From: Adenophora triphylla var. japonica
Lineage: Eukaryota; Streptophyta; Magnoliopsida; Asterales; Campanulaceae
Reading direction: 5' to 3'
Length of the DNA stretch: 64,000 bases
Assembly: GCA_022495995.1 (NCBI GenBank)
Contig: JAFEMH010000527.1
Coordinates: 248,001 to 312,000 of the forward strand
Part shown: positions 54,387 to 64,000 of the stretch, piece by piece
How positions within the stretch are numbered: position 1 is the first letter of the stretch
Layout: every line of letters begins with the position of its first letter
Made by a program: the position numbers and the translations under genes
The notes under the pieces: model-generated
Told to the model about the DNA's origin: nothing
Database searches by the model: none
What the model saw: only the letters and a program-made list of their open reading frames with translations

Positions 54387-57214
54387 TGTCACGACCCTAA
54401 ACCTAGGCACATTCTTGGTTACACGTGAAGCACGTGGGGTTGGGTATGCCTTGCATATCATCCTTGGTTTGCTAGCATTTGATTTTCTTTCGTGTTCATT
54501 TTGAGCCATTTTGTTGCACTATGTGATTTTTAGATGTTATAACTCGATTTAATGATATAATGTCTAAATAAAGAAAGTTGTGTAGTTCCTTGGTAACACT
54601 TGGTTTTATGAATTGAAAGTGTTATAAAGTTTAGAGGAGCTTAAGTGTAACATTAACTTCAAGGTGGTGTTGTGTTGCATTTTGATCTTGGAGGAGCTTA
54701 TGTGTAAGTATGTGATTTATATCTTCTTAAAGCTTCCTTAAGAAGCTTATTTACGTTATTCAGTTTTCCTAAGGTTTCCATCAGCCAAGAAAGTTTCCAA
54801 ACCCTTGTTTAACATCTCAAAATCCCTAAATTTCAGCCTTAGAGAAGTTGTTGTTTTCAACTTGGATTATTGCAAAGGAAGTTGATAGGAGCAAGATATC
54901 AACCTTCATCTTCTTTTTACTTTGGTGGATATTTGTAAGTTGTTATGTTTCTTTGTTATACTTGTTCATAACATGATTAAAGTTGTTAATATGATGTTAT
55001 TAGCAAGTTGTGTAAGATGGAAACTTCAGCTGGGGTTGAAATTGGAACAAGCTGAGTTGGTGTGATTAACTTGGCAAAAGGTGGTATCATGGGTTAGTAA
55101 TTGTTGTATCCATGTTGTGTATATGTTATAGAGCATGGAGAGAGTAGGAATATGCCTTAAAACTGAGGTAGAGTGAGGTTTGATGTCAGTTTAGGACCCC
55201 TTACAGTTGCTGGAAAAGAGATAATGGTATTGCTGTTGAACTGCTGATGTTGTCGACTTCAGCAAGGGTTTCTGGTGTTGAGGCACGACTCGTGCCTATG
55301 AGCACGAGTCATGACCCTCAGGGGACACTCGTAAAATGTAGTCGTGCAACTTGGGCAGTCGTGCAGGGCCTGGAAACGACTCGTGACATTAAGCACGAGT
55401 CGTGCTCAAAACTGACTTGAGTGAGCAGTTTTGCAAGCTTTTTAACCTAGTCTAATGAGTATGAATGTAACCACTCTTTAACTATACTTGTAGTACAACA
55501 TTGTATAACTTGGAATAGTCCAAAAAGGTATTGGCAAGAGCTTTAAATATTGATCTAAAGTTGCTTGAAAGGCAGTTTTGGCACTTGCACTATTTCAATT
55601 TGCAGCTTTGGTCCTTTTTCTAGGTCGTGAAAACCTAGGCTAAACAACTTGGAATGGAACAATTTTTAATCCTATATCTAGTACAACTTTAGTACTACAT
55701 AATGGAGTTTGAATTGGGCCAAAAATATATTGATAAGGTCCTTAAATAATGTCTCAAAAATGCTTGAGAGGCGATTATGAAACATGCATTCCAAGGTTGT
55801 AAACTTGGTATTTGAACTTGAACCCTAAAGGGAAGTTGTTCAATATGGTATTGTGAATGCGTAGGGCTATGTATAGCATATTATACCTCTGCATAGTTGA
55901 CCTTAGAGGGTTATTGGGTTAAGTTTAGTGCCTTTAAAAGAAGCTGCACTACTACGTTTGTTAGACAGGAGTTTGAACACCCTGTTTCTAATTTCCATAG
56001 TATGAATTGATTATGTAAGACTTATGTGATATATTTGGTGACATAAGTGCTTACCTGTTCATAGTTGATTGTGTACAAAGTGTTCAAATACTTTTTGCAT
56101 TGTTTCTTTGGTTGAACATGAGTAATTAATGCCATGTCATTGCATTGTGTTGTTATTCAATAGTGTTTAAATGTATGTGCACTATTGTGATTGAATTAAC
56201 ATGAATTATAGTTCTATGTTATATATATTGGTGTCCCATCGGGTGGACTTATTTTCAAGTATCTGTATGTGCTTGAACATGGTGATATCAGCTGATCTGT
56301 TGGGGGTGTACGGGATACTATCACTTATGGGAAGATATCTCATAAGGTGTTAGATTTCCTTATACCTGTGACCTCTCCCCCTTCTGTGGCCATGGTCTGG
56401 GGGTGCGCAACTTCTATGGATATGTGCAGTCATGCCATATGAGTGCTGATAACTTATATGGATCTCCGTTAGAGATTGTATAAGCCGTGAAGATGCACCA
56501 GCAGTTCACGAGAGGAGTATTACTCCCACCGCTATGTTATATGTGATTTTGATGGGAAAGGTATCATATGTGTTTACTGTTTCCCTATGTGATCTTGGCA
56601 ACCTGATTGTGTGTTGCATTGTATATGACTTATTGGTCAGAAGGAAAAGGTAACGTAATGTGTTTACTGTTTTCCAATGTGAGCAACCTGTTTATGTGTT
56701 GCATATTGTATGGCATATTGTTGCATACATAATAACTTGCTGAGATTTTATCTCACCCCTTCTCCCTTTATTGTTTTAGATCCTGCTGAGACAGGTGGAC
56801 CGGACCAGTGAAGCCGGGGGAAGAGTTTGGACTCCTTTTGGGTTGTCAGGGTATGAGTTCTTTTGGGGAGTTGGGGAAGGACTTTGGTTGTTATTCTTTT
56901 GGGGAATGTATTGTATATAAAGTTTTACAACATGTTTCAGTTGTATCGTGTTGTAAGTAACTTAAACTTGGTTTGTGTATGGTTGGCTTGTGTATAGCCT
57001 TTCCAGTTATATATTTTGTAAAACCAGGTTGAGTTTGGTTTGAAACAGGTTTATATATCGCCTCCGTGTAAAGAGGTTATTTTGAAATGGTTTTAAAAAT
57101 GTGTTGTATACTTTTCAAGTTAAAGTAAAGAAAAGTAATTTTTGAAATGGTATATTTTGGGACCCTCCATCCTGGGACACGGTTTATAGGTCCGGGAGTT
57201 GGGAGGCGCCCACA
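54387..57214 (+). mobile_element. Solo LTR of a chromovirus-like element, nested in Athila
   Basis: TGTCACGACCCTAAAC to GGCGCCCACA, 2828 bp, aligns with the LTR at 44320-47359. It is flanked by AAATA on both sides (54382-54386 and 57215-57219), a clean 5-bp duplication. No internal sequence is present, so an inserted element was reduced by LTR-LTR recombination. It contains AGGCACGA-C-TCGTGCCT (55281-55297) and AGCACGA-G-TCGTGCT (55392-55406). Confidence 0.95.
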
Positions 57215-57219
57215 AAATA

Positions 57220-57491
57220 TCCATAGTGGGCGCTTTCAATGCCATTTCAAATTCAAATTCTTCTCCCTCGGTGGAAGAAGTTTCAAATTCACTCAAAGTT
57301 ACCTCTGTCTCGGTGATAGAAGTTTCAGAATCAATTTCGCACGCTTGAGTAGAGGGAATGCCTCTCTCAACTTTGTCTATATTGTCGTTCAAAGGAACCA
57401 ACTCAGGATCCAATGAACGGAGACCAAACATACACCGTCTAAATGAACTTGTTCAAATCACAACAAATCCCCGGCAACGGTGCCAAAAACT
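57220..57491 (-). other. Leader and primer-binding site of Athila-type element
   Basis: The PBS on minus is TGGCACCGTTGCCGGGGA (57485-57468), six bases from the LTR. It differs by one base from TGGCGCCGTTGCCGGGGA, the tRNA-Asp-type site of Athila elements. Between PBS and solo LTR an acidic open frame (57431-57120) with ETEVTLSEFETSSTEGEEFE begins; such a frame before gag is a plausible 5' part of the gag frame, split by the solo LTR. Confidence 0.8.
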
Positions 57492-58816
57492 TGATGGATA
57501 AAATCCTCGTGTAATAAAAATTCCTCGCAAGTACAAGTACCGAGGTAGGAGTGTACAAGTAAGGGTCCAACCACAGAGATTTGTGTGTGAACAATTTGAT
57601 TTAGTTAGTGTAAAAAGTAAGGGGGGTTTGATTTGATTGATTAAATTAGAATAACAAAGAAATTAAACTAATGAAAATAAAACAGATATTGAGATCAGGA
57701 GTGACAAGGATTCACAGATTGGGTTTCACAACTATCTCCTTCCTATGCTTATTTATAAAAACAATTACTTATTTTGTTCAAGAAATCGTTCACTTTAATA
57801 AGAGTTGGGACGGTTAGATGGCTGGGTTAAAACCCTATTATTACTTCAATGTGATGTTTTCCGCAAGGTCTACAAAACATACAAGTAATACATTAAAAAC
57901 AAAGGAACAAATGATTTTAGATCCTTTTGATTTTCACAAGGTCTTCAATTAGATCTATTCAATGGAATCTAGGTCAATGTAAAAACTATTCACGCAAGTG
58001 CAATAATTTAAACCCTAATAATTTAAATATCAACAATATCAATCTATATTGTTGAAGTCTAAAAAAAAATAAGCAAATTCTATTGAACAAGAACAAGAAA
58101 AGTGTGGGAAGAATTAAAACATTGCTAGCATAGGAAGTTAATAGTCCTTACATCAAATCCGCGAAAAATGAATTTATCTACTCATAATCTGAATAATTAC
58201 AAGAATAAAAATAGAAATCATAAACCTCAAATCGGATCTTGGAACAACGGAATCATGTTGCTCTATTCTGGAAAATCAAGCATTCAACCTAAAAAAAAGA
58301 ATATCACAAAAACCAATTCCTGTTTTCTATAAACACCTAGGTTACAAACGCGTGAGACAAAGCCGTTCAATCCAGGCCCAATTCGCCAGAATCCGGCCGC
58401 AAACCATGAAAAAATATGGTCGCAGTGCGCCCCCCGATTCGTCCGCAATCCGCCTGGCCACCACTTGGCTTTCGCCCATTTCTCCACCGGCGGTCGCCCA
58501 CTTGTACAACAACTTGTGGTTTTTAAGATTCCTTTGCGGGCGGTCGCCCAGCTGCTCACCGGCGGTCGCTCGCTTCTTCAGCGTCCAAAATACGGCCAGG
58601 GCTTCATTTCATTTCCATCAGCAGCCCCTGCTTTTACACATTATTGCAATTTAGCCCCTGAACTTATAAACAAGCTTGCAACCTCAATTTTCTGGTAAAT
58701 TTCACATCAACCCCTGCACTTTCAAGACACTAACAAAACACATTAAATTTCTAAGGTTTCGAACAGAAATTAAGCTTAGGAACATATCTTTTGGATGGGT
58801 AAAACAACATCCATCA
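57492..58816 (-). repeat. 5' LTR of Athila-type element
   Basis: 1325 bp, ends TGATGGAT and ATCCATCA in perfect inverted form. It is followed by ATTAC. It differs from the left copy by scattered changes and small indels, such as an insertion of about ten bases near 58510. GGCGGTCGCC words occur at 58490 and 58540. Confidence 0.94.
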
Positions 58817-58821
58817 ATTAC

Positions 58822-59739
58822 ACATTTGAATGCAATCACATAGAGAGAGAGAAAGAGCGAGAGAGAGATATTACTGAGTAAACGAGGTGAGAGATGAAGC
58901 GCGCGAGAGCTGGGAATCAAACATACGGCGGCGGACAAAATTTTCTATAAGTGACAATGGCTGGGAGAAGGGATAAACAAACAAACAACATATACATTTC
59001 AATACAGTCACAGAGAGAGAGAGAAAGAGCAAGAGAGAGAGAGAGAGAGCGATCAAGTCATCATGGTTCGACCACAATTGTTCTACTGCAAACAAACAAC
59101 ATAAGTGCATAAACTAGCAACTAATCTAAGCCAAAATGGCTGGACAAAATAAAACTTTAAGCATCAGCCGAATGCAAGTTTATAAACATCAGAATTGTCG
59201 AATTAGAAGACAAACTTGCGTCTTCCTAACATCCTTCCAACTGATTTTACACTTATTAAAATTCTCAGATTTTGATGAAATTCAATCTTTGGGAAGATTT
59301 CAAGCTGCATAACAAGGAAGAATCAAGGATTTGAAACTTTGAGGGCCATTGAAGTGCAATTTCTCTATAGAAATCCGGCTAACCCAATTCCTAACCCTAT
59401 AAAATTTCTTGAATTGGGTTTGTATTTATTGGAAGTAATTGTTGTGTTTATTAATATATCATGGCGAGTAGAGGGAAAGAAAGTGGTTCCTAACCCAGCA
59501 ACAAAGTCATGCTGATAGGTTTGCCTCCCTAATTCGTATCCGTTCAAGCCCACTCAAGAAAGAGCAAGAGATCGAGAGAGCGAGTGAGAGAGAGAGGTTA
59601 CTAACCCAGGGGAGAGACGATTAACCTAAGTTGAATGGTGACGGCGGAACATCTGAAGTTGAACAGCGATGGCGTCTGAAGTTGAGCGAAACGGCGGAAT
59701 AGCAAGGCGATAAGCGATTTTGATGTTCAAGCATAGGGT
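58822..59739. other. Gene-poor flank with GA microsatellites
   Basis: GA-rich runs at 58842-58871, 59012-59052 and 59570-59596. Two imperfect copies of a ~180-base segment (AATGCAATCACATAGAGAG... near 58830 and AATACAGTCACAGAGAGAG... near 59000) share AACAAACAACATA. No coding region is supported. Confidence 0.5.
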
Positions 59740-59905
59740 TTAATTTATAGGTCACATTACCGACGGAATATTAAGCATTACCGACGAACTTAAATGAAAT
59801 TTTTTTAAAAAAAATCTCGACAAATAAAAATTAATATTCTGTTGGTAACCGTTGATTGTCCGTCGGTAAATCTCTATCGGTAATTAGGCTGTTTCTAGTA
59901 TTGTG
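59740..59905. mobile_element. CACTA-like transposon end (remnant)
   Basis: Several ACCGACGGA/CCGTCGGTAA words in both directions (59759, 59780, 59850-59885) lead up to GGCTGTTTCTAGTATTGTG. The last phrase, read on minus, is CACAATACTAGAAACAGCC, close to the CACTACTAGAAA ends of plant CACTA elements, and clustered subterminal repeats are typical of that family. The other end was not identified. Confidence 0.45.
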
Positions 59906-60265
59906 GTGAGTGTGGGAGCAGCATGGGGAGAAGGTGGGTGGATGGCCAGAGGTGGGGATGGTGATCGGTGATGATGAAAAATACAAGATCTAAGTTGATA
60001 GGGGGTTAATTGGTGAATAAATAATTTACATTGTAGTCTTTTTATTCTTAATTTTACACTTAAAACCATTATAGTTATGTTATATTAATTGGATTGATTT
60101 TTCAATTTTTCTCTTTAAAAATTGGGTCACATGCATTGCACATTTTTATTTAACTAAAAAAATGAATATTGTTAGCCCTATTTACCTTAAACGAACAATC
60201 AAAACAGATGAGATACTATGTTTGCAATGAAACAGTTTGGTTATAAAATTCAAACAAGTCATATA

Positions 60266-60539
60266 CTCCCTCCGTCCCGCTACAAAGCGCACGGTTACTG
60301 TTTGCGCGGGAATTAAGAAAAAAAATAATGATATAAATATTGTGAGTGTAAAAGTAAAATAGGAGAGAGAATGAGTGGAGGGAATAGTAAATTATAATGG
60401 TGTTGTGAGTATTAAAATAATGTAGGAGAGAGAATGAGTGGAGGGAATAGTAAAGATTCTTTGCCATTTTATGAAGTGTGCAGTTTGTAATGGGACGCCC
60501 AATAAAGAAAGTGTGAAGTTTGTAGCGGGACGGAAGGAG
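60266..60539. mobile_element. Stowaway-type MITE 2
   Basis: Ends CTCCCTCCGTCCCGCTACAA and TTGTAGCGGGACGGAAGGAG pair with one mismatch, flanked by TA. Length is 274 bp. The interior repeats GGAGAGAGAATGAGTGGAGG twice and shares ATTATAATGGTGTTGTGAGT with MITE 3. Open frames across it are chance. Confidence 0.92.
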
Positions 60540-60541
60540 TA

Positions 60542-61076
60542 GTTAGTTGGAGTACTATTGTGTTGCATATTTTCCAAATTAAATGTGGTACACATAAGGA
60601 TTCACTTTCTTGCACTTTCTCACTTGCACTAAAGGTTATCTGTATTTTTTATAATGGGAAAAAAAAAAAACTAATGATTGTGTATTACACTAAACCCCAA
60701 TTTTTTGTAAATTTGACATTATTAATTAAAAAAAAAAAACAAAACAAATGGGGGCAATTGCCCCATGATAGCTCCGCCACTGCACACCGCATCCACTCTC
60801 TTCAAATCTGCCCTCAACAACCCAACACCCCAGTATCGTTCATCCTCCATCCTCAGTCAAAACCACCCACATATCTCCCTTAATACCATGACCAAATTGC
60901 TACAAACGGTTTCCTAGCCAAAGCTCCGCATCCATTATTGTGACTCACGCTGTCATTTCCATGAAGCCAAAACCCCCCAATTTTCATGATATTAGAAAAT
61001 CAAAATAAACCTTTCATATTTATTCAAATCAGGACTTTAAAAGGGACCTATTAAATAACACAACTCATTTCACATA
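60542..61076. other. Region between MITE 2 and the DUF506 gene
   Basis: No gene recognised. A-runs at 60659-60670 and 60729-60740. GGGGGCAATTGCCCC at 60751-60765 is a 15-base near-palindrome followed by TAGCTCCGCCACTG, a phrase I associate with plant repeats. The region ends in the presumed 3' flank of the gene. Confidence 0.4.
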
Positions 61077-61077
61077 A

Positions 61078-61083
61078 TTTATT
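61078..61083 (-). terminator. Candidate poly(A) signal of the DUF506 gene
   Basis: AATAAA on the minus strand, about 94 bases past the stop codon. A second AATAAA is at 61024-61019. Plant poly(A) signals are loose, so either could serve. Confidence 0.4.
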
Positions 61084-61176
61084 TCCCAGTTATTTATAAT
61101 TCCATAATATTAAGGACAACCTCAAGCAACTACCACAAAACTTCAAAATTGAAATCTCAATATTCATCATACAACC

Positions 61177-62916
61177 TTAATTGCCACAAATTGCAACCCT
61201 AATATTCCCCACCAAATCAAAGGTGAGCATGGATGCACTATGTCTCGACAAGGGCAGCCGCTCTGAACGCTTCATCACCGCCAGTATTTGTGGCGGAGAT
61301 CTCATTTCCGGCGTGCCAAGCCACTTGGCTTGCATATATTTTTGTTTCCTCCATGGAGCAATGTGCATTTTTCTTTCTTTCATGCATCTCTTGGATGCTG
61401 AACATAGTAACTTGACCACGGCTCTTAACCGCTCAATTTTCCCGACAAAGACTTCCGGCAGCCGGTTTATTAGTTTGTTGTACTCATCACTTGCTCGAGC
61501 CATCTCAAATTCTCCCCGCAAAGTTAGCTCGATTACTACTCTTGTCTCTCCTCGTTTGGAGTTTGAATTATCTAACACTTCAATATAGGTATGTTCCCCT
61601 GTACACATGATTAAAGTTATTTTTGTCAGAAGGGTATTTTTTTATTTTTATTTTTCAAGAGATATTTTGGAGATTATTTTAAGCAGAATTAACAATATAT
61701 ATGGCTTTCTGTCCTTAATACCCATCATAAAGACTTTTAGTATCCAAAGTATCCAAAGTATATACAGTAATATATTCTTTCTTAAAAGATAGATTCAATT
61801 GTTTCCTTACAACGATTTTAATAACAGATTCCCTTGATACTTTTGGCAAGTCCATAAATGAAAGACAAGTTTCTTTATACTGTATATGTCTATCAACATT
61901 TTAAATATCGTTTTTTTTTTTAATCATCATTATTTATTTTTAACAGTTTTAACAATTCTATTTTAGATATGCATTCATTTTCACCCAAAAGACTAAAATA
62001 ATAAGATGGTTAAAATTATGGTGAGATCAATCACAAAGGAAATATTAAGAAAAAATAAAATGGGCCTGCGGAGTATATATAAAAATTGTTCACCTGAAGG
62101 GATGTCTTTGTCTTTTGAAGTCATCCACTTTGACTTGCAGATTTCACAGTTGTACCCACCACTACGAAGGCGATCCGAGACTTCTCTCTGGGTACAACTC
62201 CTGCAACCTTCACCCACTGCCTTCCGACAATCACATCTGACTCCGGCCAAATTTATCTCCCTTAAAGCCTCTTTTGTAGCCTTCCGAATCTTTGTCTCGA
62301 TTGAACTAGTTCTACACAAAGTTACCTGCAAAAATTATAAAAAATTAAAGATAAATATTCCCTCCCGAAAAATAATGTTTCAAATTTTCAAAAGATTCTG
62401 AATCTCTGACCATAAATGGGTGTCTTATTTAAAGAAAGATACTGAATTTTCCATTAACAAGATTATATATGTATATATTTAATACTAAATTTGTTTAAAG
62501 TTCAATTTTATAAATATTTTAAAGTTGAAAATGGAAAAATATATTGGAACGGAGAGGTAGCTGTAGACATCGGACTACAATGGTGATTTTACATCAAATG
62601 GACGGTATATATTGTATATTGGTACGTAGGGGTTGGAAAAATTATACTATCGAGGTAAGGTAGCACTTATCATTTAAGAAAGAAGTGTTTATAAAATATT
62701 TCATAAAACATAAAAAGAAATTACCTGTAGAAGTTGATCTTGTGATTCCCAAAAGGCTTTGTTTTCCTCCAAATTGATAGGGTTTTCATCTTCTTCAAAG
62801 TCCAATTCAAAGCCACCGGAATCATATGAACTGCCGGAAGACTCCTCACTGTCTTCCAAGAACCCGAAGATCATCACGGCTGCGCTGTCTGGAAATCCCA
62901 TGGTTGTTCCGGCCAT
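61177..62916 (-). CDS. DUF506 / PDDEXK-like family protein, 3 exons
   Basis: Exons are 62916-62725, 62325-62094 and 61598-61177, with GT..AG introns of 399 and 495 bases. The joined frame is 281 codons plus TAA, a usual length for this plant family. Residues 1-64 are acidic (GFLEDSEESSGSSYDSGGFE). Residues ~70-90 hold the SSIETKIRKATKEALREI helix. Conserved family blocks follow: CRSCTQREVSDRLRSGGYNC (~105-124), CKSKW (127-131), EHTYIEVLD (143-151), FEMARASDEYNKLINRLPEV and MKERKMHIAPWRKQKYMQAK. Joins are in phase (Q/V and a split Gly). The family has a PDDEXK nuclease-like fold but no established enzymatic role. All motifs are intact, so this is probably a working gene, the only one in the window. 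Confidence 0.93.
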
Positions 62917-62973
62917 CTAGGGTAAATTTTGTGAATTTAATCTCACTTGCAAAAGTGTAATATGCGAGTAGGA

Positions 62974-63010
62974 TTTTTATAGTCAAACTTCTCTTGTGAG
63001 TGGGCCCGCC
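62974..63010 (-). promoter_or_regulatory. Core promoter of the DUF506 gene
   Basis: TATAAAAA on minus at 62981-62974 lies 58 bases before the ATG, leaving room for a ~30-base leader. GTGGGCCCGC at 63000-63009 contains a GTGGGCCC word of the kind bound by TCP factors. The site assignment is by consensus only. Confidence 0.6.
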
Positions 63011-63450
63011 TGTCTGAGGTGGAGATCTGTGTGCCGCATACGTGGCTGCCCTTTATCCTATGTGGCACATGATTATTGATAGAAGTAATATTGATCGTTT
63101 TTCAAAAGAAAAATTATTTACATAATAATATTAATCCTATTCACTTTTAAACTTTTGGTTTTACAAAAATACAATAAATTATGAAAAAAATTAAGGACAA
63201 TTTTTTTAATAAATGAGACATAAATGATCATTTCATTTGGGGCGGAATTACCAGAAATTTCTTATAAACTAGTGGTTTGCCTCTGCTACACACTACACAC
63301 GAGATGTTTCTTCGCATTTTAAATTTTATTTTAATTAGAAAATGAACTAAAACTTAAAAAAATTAATTATATCTGGTTTAATTTAATTAATAGAGATAAT
63401 TTAAATACAAAATATTTTTGTTTTTTCTATGATTTAATGATTTAATCTGA
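63011..63450. other. Upstream flank of the DUF506 gene
   Basis: AT-rich sequence without a gene. It links the core promoter to MITE 3. TA-rich runs at 63110-63240 and 63340-63430. Confidence 0.5.
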
Positions 63451-63452
63451 TA

Positions 63453-63716
63453 CTCCCTCCGTTCCGGCTGACTTAGGATTTTTTGAAATGGCACGGGAAT
63501 TAAGGAAAAGGTAAATGTTGTGAGTGTAATTTAAAAATAGGAGAGAGAATGAGTGGAGGGAATAGTAAATTATAATGGTGTTGTGAGTATTAAAATAATG
63601 TAGGAGAGAGAATGAGTGGAGAGAATAGTGATTTAAGGTTTCCATTTTGGGCCGTCCTAAGTCAGGTGGGACGCCCAAAATGGCAAAAAATCCTAAGTCG
63701 ATCGGGACGAAGGGAG
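63453..63716. mobile_element. Stowaway-type MITE 3
   Basis: Ends CTCCCTCCGTTCCGGCTGAC and the reverse complement-like TCGATCGGGACGAAGGGAG, flanked by TA (63451-63452, 63717-63718). The inner arms GACTTAGGATTTTTT and AAAAAATCCTAAGTC pair. Interior sequence ATTATAATGGTGTTGTGAGT and GAGAGAGAATGAGTGGAG is shared with MITE 2. Length is 264 bp. It lies about 540 bases upstream of the DUF506 start codon. Confidence 0.9.
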
Positions 63717-63819
63717 TATATTTTTTTATTAATTGCGCAATCATTATCTATGCAATGATGATGTTGTCCACCTAATAATTTTCTACTATTATAATTTATC
63801 TAATCTAGTAACTATTACT

Positions 63820-64000
63820 CCCTCCATCCCTAAATGTTTGCCTCATTTGACTTTTCAAACATTTTAATTAAGTGATTTTGAAGCTTTAATTTTGGTTATT
63901 TTTACGAACACTTTGAAAATTATTGATAATATACACCGCCGTTATGTAATACACCGTTCCTAAATGTTACAAGTTTGAAAATTTAGTGATTTTGAAGCTT
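63820..64000. mobile_element. Stowaway-type MITE 4, cut by window end
   Basis: TA then CTCCCTCCATCCCTAAATGT resembles a Stowaway end, but the right end is beyond the window. AGTGATTTTGAAGCTT is repeated at about 63870 and 63985. A second TTCCTAAATGTTACAAG phrase at 63957 suggests an internal duplication. Confidence 0.55.

Larger units (their letters stand above)
48887..58816 (-). mobile_element. Athila-type gypsy element, gag-pro only, with solo-LTR insertion
   Basis: LTRs at 48887-50213 and 57492-58816 are flanked by a perfect 5-bp duplication ATTAC (48882-48886 and 58817-58821). Minus-strand order is LTR, PBS, leader, gag, protease, one unrecognised reading frame, purine-rich TAAGTTTGGGGGTATT, LTR. 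RT, RNase H and integrase are absent: only ~2.2 kb lie between protease and the 3' LTR. So it is a non-autonomous Athila derivative. Without the 2.8-kb solo LTR it would be about 7.1 kb. Confidence 0.92.

Noticed and set aside
60751..60765. GGGGGCAATTGCCCC as a regulatory palindrome
   Set aside because: It occurs in a phrase common to plant repeats and has no nearby promoter context.

Overview
This window looks like a transposon-dense block of a flowering-plant (probably eudicot) nuclear chromosome. The grounds are plant-specific Ty1/copia and Ty3/gypsy lineages, Stowaway-type MITEs, introns with GT..AG borders, and one ordinary plant gene (DUF506/PDDEXK-like, three exons, minus strand, 61177-62916). 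No operons, ribosome binding sites, tRNA or rRNA genes or CRISPR arrays were seen. I cannot name the species.

Layout. 1-5811: 3' part of a Sirevirus-like copia element (RT/RNase H end, env-like reading frame with internal stops, polypurine tract, 3' LTR). 5835-6862: a copia-type LTR standing alone. 6863-43998: a stack of Tat/Ogre-lineage gypsy elements. A minus-strand element 'A' supplies pol at 6947-10322 and gag, leader, PBS and 5' LTR at 39011-43998. A second minus-strand element 'B' (10347-20153) has a 3' LTR, about 4 kb of stacked tandem arrays and a protease region but no pol. An 18.9-kb plus-strand element 'C' (20154-39010, LTR to LTR) sits between B and A. C carries two degenerate antisense coding units between pol and its 3' LTR, one with credible introns.

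43999-47359: end of a chromovirus-like gypsy element with a 3-kb LTR. 47360-48595: AT-rich spacer. 48598-48878: Stowaway MITE. 48887-58816: an Athila-type gag-pro element lacking pol, flanked by a perfect ATTAC duplication and itself hit by a solo chromovirus LTR with a perfect AAATA duplication (54387-57214). 58817-64000: gene-bearing flank with a CACTA-like end, the DUF506 gene and three further MITEs.

How the parts relate. The autonomous copies are dead: in-frame stops, frameshifts, an RT YxDD box changed to YIHD in A, a protease Asp changed to Asn in the Athila element, and an integrase core deletion in A. Two elements (B and the Athila copy) keep gag-pro but have no pol, so they could only have moved with enzymes supplied in trans.

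The features most worth a second look are: (1) tandem-repeat units in B built on one design, a short hairpin whose arms change together between repeat families; (2) a recurring palindromic CCGNNCGG box near the promoters of all three Tat LTRs and upstream of both antisense units in C; (3) the spliced antisense gene in C; and (4) a conserved leader block shared by A and C.
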